From assembly GCA_964581605.1 (NCBI GenBank), contig CAZOPF010000158.1, forward strand, positions 1-9,705: 9,705 nucleotides of DNA. The letters are read 5' to 3'. Numbering within the stretch: position 1 is the first letter of the stretch; each line of letters begins with the position of its first letter. Below are positions 4,622 through 9,705 of the stretch, piece by piece. This DNA comes from CAADGU01 sp964581605 (lineage in GTDB: Bacteria > Chloroflexota > Anaerolineae > Promineifilales > Promineifilaceae). The notes below the pieces were generated by a model that saw only the letters and a program-made list of their open reading frames with translations, was not told the origin of the DNA and searched no databases. Made by a program: the position numbers and the translations under genes.

Positions 4622-7473
4622 GCCGTTTCACCTAACTTCACTGCCTGGAAAATCTTCATTCGCCGTAGGAGCAATCCCAACACGGCCATCGCCACCACAA
4701 AGAGTAAGCCAAAAAGAATCGCAATCTGGTTCACGGCCGTCCACGCAATCTCCACCAGATAAGGCGGCACCAGGTCACTCGCCTCCGCGCCGATCTGCAA
4801 AAACGGGATGAACAACTGGCTCACCCATGAGCCAAGCAAAATACCCAGCCCCAACCCCGTCAAAATCAGAAAACCCATCTCGCAGGCCACAAACACCAAC
4901 ATCTGCCCCTGCGATAGCCCCACCGCCCGCAAAATACCCAGTTCAATAAACCGCCGCCGGAACGAATACAGCGCATACATAAAAAAGCCCATCACCGTCA
5001 GCAGCGCCGCCGCCAAAAAACCAACCGATAGTAGGCCAAACAATCCCTGCCGTTCCGGCCGTGTCTGTTCCTGGCGAATAACGGCATAAGGCTCATCCCA
5101 CGTCCATTGAGACAACCGTCGCCCTGACAAAGCTTCCGCAAAAGCCACTTCGTCAAAATCAGGCGTCGTGTGCATCCACACCTGATATGGATAATCGCCA
5201 CCGGCCAGAGCAAACAGATTATCGAGATTCCCCACAAACAGATGACCATCATCCGCCGGGTACCAGGTAGGAAAATAATCAAATGCGCCCAGAATCTGGG
5301 CATTCAATTCCACATTGGCTTCACCCAGGCGCACATTCAGGCGGGCAAAGTCACCCACATCTAGCCCCGATTCCGCCAGGAAGTCGTCAGAAACCAGCAC
5401 ACCATCCGGTGATGCGGCCAGCAAGTTCGTCAGTGAACCAAGCCGATAAGGAGCAAAATCATAACGCCAGAAGCCAACGGCCGGAAACGTAGTGCGGTCA
5501 ATGCCATAAAACTTGCCAGAGTAATTGGTAGTGCCTACCCGTGCCATGCTGCCATAAATTCCTACCGGCGTGGCCGCTTCTACGCCGGGAAAGTCCAGGT
5601 ATTCATTGAGGGGTAAGTAGATCGCCCGGCTGCGCTGGTTGTCACTACCCGGCAGATTGGCAAAACTACTGCTGGCGCCAAATTCCTTGCCTGGCCCCTC
5701 CAGGCTCAGGTCTGCCCCCATACGATAAAGATAATCATCATAAAGCTGATAATCCAATGTCAGCGCCAGCGATGCTGTGAAAACCGATAAGCTGACAGTA
5801 AGGACAAGCAGAATAAGCGGTGTGGCATAAGCACGCGGTGTCCGTGCCAGATGGCGGGCGGCCATCAGCAGCCCCACGCTGTTGGTGCGGAAGAGCAGCC
5901 AGCTAATCGCTTCCATCAGCCAGGGTAAGATGCGCAAGAAGAAGAGGGTCAGGGCAAAAACGGCCAGCGCGGGCAACAAAAAGAGCAGCGGATTGGCAAA
6001 TGGATCATGGGCTGCCCCTTCGCCGATGGCGATGAGTGAGCCTTGTTGTTGCAGCAGGTAAAAGCCGTAGACGGTGGGGATGAGCAGCAGCACATCCAGC
6101 CAGATGCGTTGGTACCAGGGTTTACCGGCCGTGCGCGCCTGCCCCTGTTTGTAGGTGATGATGGTGTCGCGGGCGGCGGAGATGGTGGGCAAAACCTGAG
6201 CTAACAGCGCCAGGCCAATGGCAATGGCCCCCGCCCGCAAACCGGCGTCGTTGAGGGCCACACGCAAGGTGGTATCGGCCGTAAAATCCATAAAACTACG
6301 CGCCCGCCCCATCAACTGCGTAAAACCCAGGCCGAGCAGCGTGCCCAACGCCCAGGCGACCAGCCCCAACAGCACCCCTTCCAAAATGGCAAAGCCTACC
6401 ACCTGCCAGGGGGTGGCCCCCCGGCTGCGCATGACGGCAATCTCGTTGCGCCGCTGGTCTACGGCCAGGTTGACGATGAGGGCGATGAAGGCCAGGATGA
6501 GGAAGATGATGGGGATGTTGTAGGCGGTGAGCAGCACGGTGAGTGGGCCAACGGCGCGCTGATATGCCTCCATTGGTATGGTGGGGGAGAGCATGTTGGC
6601 CGTTTCCGGCAGCAGATTGTCCACCGTGCGTTCTACGCTGGCGGCACGATTAACCAGGCTGTTGACGTTTTCGGTGCCCACACGGCTGCCATCCAGCACC
6701 AGATACCAGGCGGTCAGATAAACTTCGTCGTTTAAGGCGGGGGCCAGCCGATTGATGAACGTTTCTTCGTTGACTAACAGGAGATCATCAAAAACATTCG
6801 GCGCAAAAAACCAGAAGGAATCGGTGGGGTCTTGAGGTTTCCAAACGCCAGCGATGGTGACAGGGATTTCCCGCTGCGGGTCATCGGGGTTACGGAAATT
6901 GTAGGCAATGAATTGATCGCCGGGCTGCAAGCCGGCTTCTTCGGCCAGGGGTTCGGTGACGAGGACTTCAATGGGGCCATCGGTGGTGTGTTGGGGCAAA
7001 CGGCCGTCCACAATCTCAATCGCCCCTTCAATTCCCTCGGTAGTTGCCAGATTGAAGATGCCCAGGGCGCGGTTTTCATCGGCGTAATCTTCATTGCCAG
7101 ATGGATAGAGGCGGTAACGGTCCGTCTCTACATGGCGGATTACTAATTCTTCTGGCAAGCCCAAGGCGCTGGCGGCCCGCTTGTGCATGTATTCATCAAG
7201 CGGCTGCATATCTTCCCACTGCACGGCGCCATACCAGGCGCCGATGTAGTTGTAGAGGTAGGCAAATGGCGGACGGCCGCGCCGTTCGGACTGGGCACTG
7301 AGCCGCTCCTGCAACATGCGGAAGTTCACCGCGTCGGCGTACAGGGGCACGGTGGTGATGAGGGCCACGGCGATGATCAGACCGATGAGAGTCACGGCCG
7401 TCAGCCCCCGTTGTGCCCAGAGTCGTTTGAAGGTGATGGTGAATATGGCGCGTGTGCGGTAGAGAAATGACAT
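4618..7473 (-). CDS. Large ABC transporter permease with two FtsX domains (MacB-like)
   Basis: This is a 951-residue integral membrane protein of an exporter or lipoprotein-type ABC system. Membrane segment 1 is at about 23-45, followed by an extracytoplasmic domain to about residue 310. The first FtsX core has segments at about 316-338, 358-385 and 412-430, with the hallmark RRNEIAVMRSRGATPWQV at 341-358. Further segments lie at about 458-474, 495-518 and 551-573. A second extracytoplasmic domain then runs to about 800. The second FtsX core has segments at about 811-837, 857-882 and 916-938, with FIELGILRAVGLSQGQM at about 842-858. Repeated FtsX cores are known in lipid or lipoprotein permeases and in Gram-positive peptide exporters. 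It lacks its own ATPase domain and needs a partner such as the ATPase at 121-1116. The adaptor gene is 87 bp upstream. No Shine-Dalgarno sequence is evident before ATG 7473. The central 2.2 kb of the gene is free of ACGGCCGT. Confidence 0.92.
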   Translation of the reverse strand: MSFLYRTRAIFTITFKRLWAQRGLTAVTLIGLIIAVALITTVPLYADAVNFRMLQERLSAQSERRGRPPFAYLYNYIGAWYGAVQWEDMQPLDEYMHKRAASALGLPEELVIRHVETDRYRLYPSGNEDYADENRALGIFNLATTEGIEGAIEIVDGRLPQHTTDGPIEVLVTEPLAEEAGLQPGDQFIAYNFRNPDDPQREIPVTIAGVWKPQDPTDSFWFFAPNVFDDLLLVNEETFINRLAPALNDEVYLTAWYLVLDGSRVGTENVNSLVNRAASVERTVDNLLPETANMLSPTIPMEAYQRAVGPLTVLLTAYNIPIIFLILAFIALIVNLAVDQRRNEIAVMRSRGATPWQVVGFAILEGVLLGLVAWALGTLLGLGFTQLMGRARSFMDFTADTTLRVALNDAGLRAGAIAIGLALLAQVLPTISAARDTIITYKQGQARTAGKPWYQRIWLDVLLLIPTVYGFYLLQQQGSLIAIGEGAAHDPFANPLLFLLPALAVFALTLFFLRILPWLMEAISWLLFRTNSVGLLMAARHLARTPRAYATPLILLVLTVSLSVFTASLALTLDYQLYDDYLYRMGADLSLEGPGKEFGASSSFANLPGSDNQRSRAIYLPLNEYLDFPGVEAATPVGIYGSMARVGTTNYSGKFYGIDRTTFPAVGFWRYDFAPYRLGSLTNLLAASPDGVLVSDDFLAESGLDVGDFARLNVRLGEANVELNAQILGAFDYFPTWYPADDGHLFVGNLDNLFALAGGDYPYQVWMHTTPDFDEVAFAEALSGRRLSQWTWDEPYAVIRQEQTRPERQGLFGLLSVGFLAAALLTVMGFFMYALYSFRRRFIELGILRAVGLSQGQMLVFVACEMGFLILTGLGLGILLGSWVSQLFIPFLQIGAEASDLVPPYLVEIAWTAVNQIAILFGLLFVVAMAVLGLLLRRMKIFQAVKLGETA

Positions 7474-7480
7474 TTTTGAA

Positions 7481-7567
7481 GTAAGTAGTGAGCGGTTGAG
7501 CAGTGAGCGGTGAGCAGTAAGCAGTGAGGCCGTAACTGCTCCCCGCTTACTGCCTGCTGCTTACTGT
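7481..7567. repeat. Heptamer array of GTGAGCR units with inverted partner block
   Basis: Direct units such as GTGAGCG, GTGAGCA, GTAAGCA and GTGAGGC (7488-7530, one spaced by 8) are followed after a short spacer by inverted units CGCTTAC, TGCCTGC and TGCTTAC (7544-7564). The array fills the 87-bp gap between hlyD and the permease gene and reaches into the hlyD stop codon (7561-7563). The architecture matches the array at 4554-4621, but the heptamer is different. Confidence 0.75.
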
Positions 7568-8850
7568 CCTATGATAGTTTGGCCCTCGGACAGCCCTTCC
7601 AGGATTTCCACACGGCCGTCCCCCTCAATGCCCAGTGTCACATCTACCCGGCTTTGGCCTTGTTCGTCTTGAATGACCACAAAGTAACGGCCGTTAAAAT
7701 CCCGCACGGCCGCTGGTGGCAGCCAGAGAACACCGGGGCGTTCTTCAATCACCGCCACCACCCGCACCCGGTCGCCGGGCTGGAATTGCTGGGCGTCATC
7801 CGGGTTGTCAAAAACAAACCGGGTTGTTTCGTCCGTAGGGGGCACATCGGCGCTGCCGCGTGTGCCATAAGGATAGGGCATCTGCCGCACGGCGCCGGTA
7901 AATGATTCGCCGGGGCGGTTGGGCGGCGAGATGGTGACGGCCATGCCTTCGGCCAGTTCGGCCATCTCGTCATCATTCAGTTCGGCGCTGACTTCCAATA
8001 TGTCCAAATCAGCCAGCGTCCCCACCGGCTCTTGGGCCATCACGGAACGGCCGGGCGTTAAATTGAGCGAAACCAGTACGCCATCTGTGGGCGCAACCAG
8101 CACGGCGCTGGCAATAGTCGTTTGCAATTCGGTGACGCGCAATTCGGCCTGTTGCACATGGGCGCTCAGTTGGGGGTCTACGGCCGTGACCAATTCATCC
8201 ACCGCCAGCTGCGCCAGATCACGCAAAATGGTCAGCCGGCCAATCTGGTAAGCCTGTTCCGGGGTGGGGTTCTCGCCGGCCTGTTGGCTGGCAAAATCAA
8301 GATCAAGCTGGGCCAGCGCCAGGGCCAGTTCGGCGCGCTGGCGTTGCACGGCATGGGTGGTTTCCACGGCCGTTAATTGCGCCTGCGCCACTTCCAAAGC
8401 AGACTGAGCCAATGCCAATTCCTGTTCCAATTCAGTGGTGTCCAGCCGGGCAATCTCCATCCCTTCCAACACCGTCTCGCCCCGCTCCACAAACACCTCC
8501 GCCACCTGCCCGCTCAGGGGAAAGGCCAGGCTGGTCTCGTTGCTGGGGCTGATGCGGCCGCTGTAGCTGGCCGCATAGACCACATCTCCGCGTTCGACGG
8601 TGTAGGTGGGTTTGTTGGGCACAACGGCCGTTGGGATGGGCGTCGGTTCGGCACTGCTGGCTGCATCGCGGCGGTCGCGGCTGGGGGCGGCGCAGGCGGT
8701 CAGAAGGCAGAGAAGAGTGACAAGTGCAAAGCGTAATCTGTAATCAGTAATCGGTAATCGGTAATCGGTAATCGGTGATTGGTGCTGAGAGCGCTCCCAA
8801 CAAGGCATAAAAAAAAGGGGAAGAGGTGTTAGTTTAAGGCGTTGCAGCAT
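7561..8850 (-). CDS. Lipoprotein HlyD/MacA-type periplasmic adaptor subunit of an ABC exporter
   Basis: This is a 429-residue membrane-fusion protein that couples a MacB-like permease to substrate outside the membrane. A hydrophobic stretch ending LLCLLTAC gives a lipobox with Cys53 as the lipid anchor. A biotinyl-lipoyl half lies at about 110-137 (FPLSGQVAEVFVERGETVLEGM), and a long Glu/Ala/Gln/Leu coiled coil at about 138-248. The second lipoyl half is at about 250-280 (LVAPTDGVLVSLNLTPGRSV), then a beta-barrel, and a C-terminal membrane-proximal domain ending GLSEGQTIIGQ. ATG 8850 was chosen because AAGGA (8862-8858) lies 7 bases upstream. Starts at 8889 and 8856 lack such a site, and starting at ATG 8808 would also work but has no ribosome site. 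The n-region before the lipobox is oddly long because a heptamer array is translated within it as PITDYRLPITDYRL. The permease follows 87 bp downstream. The gene contains five ACGGCCGT copies. Confidence 0.9.
   Translation of the reverse strand: MLQRLKLTPLPLFFMPCWERSQHQSPITDYRLPITDYRLRFALVTLLCLLTACAAPSRDRRDAASSAEPTPIPTAVVPNKPTYTVERGDVVYAASYSGRISPSNETSLAFPLSGQVAEVFVERGETVLEGMEIARLDTTELEQELALAQSALEVAQAQLTAVETTHAVQRQRAELALALAQLDLDFASQQAGENPTPEQAYQIGRLTILRDLAQLAVDELVTAVDPQLSAHVQQAELRVTELQTTIASAVLVAPTDGVLVSLNLTPGRSVMAQEPVGTLADLDILEVSAELNDDEMAELAEGMAVTISPPNRPGESFTGAVRQMPYPYGTRGSADVPPTDETTRFVFDNPDDAQQFQPGDRVRVVAVIEERPGVLWLPPAAVRDFNGRYFVVIQDEQGQSRVDVTLGIEGDGRVEILEGLSEGQTIIGQ
8733..8788. repeat. Tandem heptamer array (GTAATCN) inside the hlyD 5' coding region
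   Basis: Six units GTAATC[T/A/G] run without interruption from 8733 to 8774, followed by two degenerate units (GTGATTG, GTGCTGA). The unit is the same GTAATCG as in the array at 4554-4621, but here there is no inverted block. Because 3 x 7 = 21 bases, the array is translated on the minus strand as a 7-residue period, PITDYRL, just before the lipoprotein signal peptide. Confidence 0.9.
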
Positions 8851-8928
8851 ACTCATATCCTTTGCAAAATCAATCTCAAGAAGTGTCATTCCTGTATTGT
8901 GACGTGTATTTTATCATTGTCGTCTCGC

Positions 8929-8962
8929 AAAATAAAAACGGCCATCTCCAAGAGGTGGCCGT
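8929..8962 (-). terminator. Intrinsic terminator of greA
   Basis: On the minus strand the hairpin begins 24 bases past the greA stop. Seven outer pairs (ACGGCCA with TGGCCGT) and three inner pairs (CTC with GAG) are separated by one A/C mismatch and close on a TTG loop. TTTTATTTT follows immediately. It therefore separates greA transcription from the adaptor-permease genes. The stem base is a split form of the ACGGCCGT palindrome. Confidence 0.88.
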
Positions 8963-8986
8963 GTCCACATTGAGAACGAGTTTTAA

Positions 8987-9460
8987 TCAGGAAATGGCTT
9001 TGATCTGCAATCGCAGCACTCCGCCAGGCGTCCTGGCTGAGACAACATGCCCTTTTTTGGCTCCAATTAAAGCTTGACCAATAGGCGATTCATTGGAGAT
9101 ACGGCCGTTGCTGGGATCAGCCTCGTGTGCCCCAACGATAAAATAAGTTTCTTCCTCATCATACCCATCTTCAATGACCGTTACCACGCTGCCCACGCGC
9201 ACCACATCCGATGGCCCGGTTTCCGCAATCACCTGTGCCCGGCGCAGTATATCTTCCAGGTCTTTCACACGCGCTTCCACAAAGGCTTGTTCCTCTTTAG
9301 CCGCATGATAATCAGCATTTTCCTTCAAATCACCCTGAGCAATAGCCACTTCTAATTTATGGGCCAGTTCCAACTTTTTTTCCCCCTTCAAGAAAGCGAG
9401 TTCTTCTTTGATTTTTTGTAGACCTTCTTCAGTTACATAAACCACATCTTGATCGACCAT
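8987..9460 (-). CDS. greA: Transcription elongation factor GreA
   Basis: GreA rescues backtracked RNA polymerase by entering the secondary channel and stimulating cleavage of the extruded RNA 3' end. The 157 residues match the family length (about 158). The N-terminal coiled coil begins VVYVTEEGLQKIKEELAFLK. The tip motif GDLKENADYHAAKEEQ is at 43-58, with the catalytic acidic residues Asp44 and Glu47. The C-terminal FKBP-like domain includes GSVVTVIEDG, SNGRISNESPIGQALIGAKKGHVV and ends with LRLQIKAIS. ATG 9460 is selected by GGAGAG (9472-9467) 6 bases upstream and by the family length. In-frame ATGs at 9487 and 9577 would add 9-39 residues unlike GreA. It has its own promoter region and terminator, so it is probably monocistronic. 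One ACGGCCGT copy (9101) is read as Asn-Gly-Arg in the conserved C-terminal part. Confidence 0.96.
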   Translation of the reverse strand: MVDQDVVYVTEEGLQKIKEELAFLKGEKKLELAHKLEVAIAQGDLKENADYHAAKEEQAFVEARVKDLEDILRRAQVIAETGPSDVVRVGSVVTVIEDGYDEEETYFIVGAHEADPSNGRISNESPIGQALIGAKKGHVVSARTPGGVLRLQIKAIS

Positions 9461-9621
9461 GCCAAACTCTCCAACAGATGATGCCATCCTTCTCATCATC
9501 TTTACAATTGTCGTTCTGACTTGCTTGCTAATACCCGTTCTGATGGATTTTTTTGTTCGCCAGAATTGGCTGCTCACACACTATAAAAAACTCCACCCTA
9601 CTGGCTACCGAATGTTTTCCC

Positions 9622-9650
9622 ACTATTTTACTGACGATGCGTATTGTCAA
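9622..9650 (-). promoter_or_regulatory. Possible second greA promoter
   Basis: A perfect -35 box TTGACA (9650-9645) is followed after 17 bp by AATAGT (9627-9622), a weak -10 with four of six consensus bases. A better -10-like TAAAAT lies only 14 bp away. It could be a tandem start site just downstream of the stronger promoter. Confidence 0.4.
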
Positions 9651-9660
9651 GATAGGAGGA

Positions 9661-9689
9661 AGTATAGCCCGACCCTATTTTTCTGTCTA
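9661..9689 (-). promoter_or_regulatory. Sigma70-type promoter upstream of greA
   Basis: On the minus strand TAGACA (9689-9684) and TATACT (9666-9661) are separated by exactly 17 bp. Each differs from consensus at one base. Transcription would start near 9654, leaving a leader of about 195 nucleotides before the greA ATG. I see no known riboswitch in that leader. Confidence 0.65.
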
Positions 9690-9705
9690 GAAAGGCTGGC
9701 ATGGT

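Larger units (their letters stand above)
72..9108. repeat. 23 dispersed copies of the palindrome ACGGCCGT (HIP1-like iterated octamer)
   Basis: Copies start at 72, 172, 295, 751, 933, 3394, 3421, 3594, 3645, 3710, 3892, 4373, 4386, 4450, 4733, 7000, 7394, 7612, 7687, 8180, 8366, 8624 and 9101. Uniform base composition would predict about 0.15-0.2. All but two (3394, 3421) lie in coding regions and use all three frames: Thr-Ala-Val, Gly-Arg, or Arg-Pro. The constraint therefore acts on DNA rather than protein. Near copies with one changed outer base are also frequent (for example 904, 3137, 5055, 6125 and 6266). There are two long gaps, 941-3393 and 4741-6999. Confidence 0.95.

Noticed and set aside
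8733..8788. CRISPR-like array
   Set aside because: The repeat unit is 7 bp with no spacers, and there are no cas genes.
8987..9577. Longer greA start at 9577 or 9487
   Set aside because: The added residues do not resemble GreA, and GGAGAG is correctly spaced only for ATG 9460, which gives the normal family length.

Overview
Taxon and composition. The window is moderately GC-rich (roughly 55% by eye) bacterial chromosome. The mix suggests a Chloroflexota bacterium (Anaerolineae-like): a lipoprotein HlyD/MacA-type adaptor, a large double-FtsX permease, a class I ManA of the short type, a VapBC-type pair beside a solitary DNA methyltransferase, and intergenic heptanucleotide arrays. This assignment is inference, because there is no rRNA or other firm marker.

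Layout. Almost everything reads on the minus strand. In transcription order (right to left) these are: a sigma70-type promoter (9661-9689); greA (9460-8987) with an intrinsic terminator (8929-8962); a lipoprotein HlyD/MacA-like adaptor (8850-7561); a 951-residue double-FtsX ABC permease (7473-4618); manA (4537-3551); a 30-bp perfect palindrome and a -10 box; an antitoxin-like gene (3275-2895) overlapping a PIN-domain vapC-like toxin gene with an apparent one-base deletion (2898-2510); a beta-class DNA methyltransferase (2503-1250); and an ABC ATPase with an unusual SpoVT/AbrB-like tail (1116-121). The last 34 codons of an unidentified plus-strand gene (3-107) converge on the ATPase.

How the genes work together. 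The adaptor, permease and ATPase have the three parts of a MacAB/YknXYZ-like exporter, but the ATPase lies about 3.5 kb beyond the permease, with manA and the toxin-antitoxin-methyltransferase cluster in between. The antitoxin, toxin and methyltransferase genes are packed end to end and look like one transcription unit. greA and manA are ordinary housekeeping genes.

What stands out. The 8-bp palindrome ACGGCCGT occurs 23 times in 9.7 kb, where about 0.15-0.2 would be expected by chance. It lies mostly inside genes and is read in all three frames, as T-A-V, G-R or R-P. This is the behaviour of a highly iterated palindrome such as cyanobacterial HIP1, and a solitary SPPY-type (probable m4C) methyltransferase is encoded in the same window. 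In addition, the gaps around the transporter genes hold 7-bp repeat arrays, two of them arranged as inverted blocks. A third array lies inside the hlyD reading frame and encodes a PITDYRL repeat.
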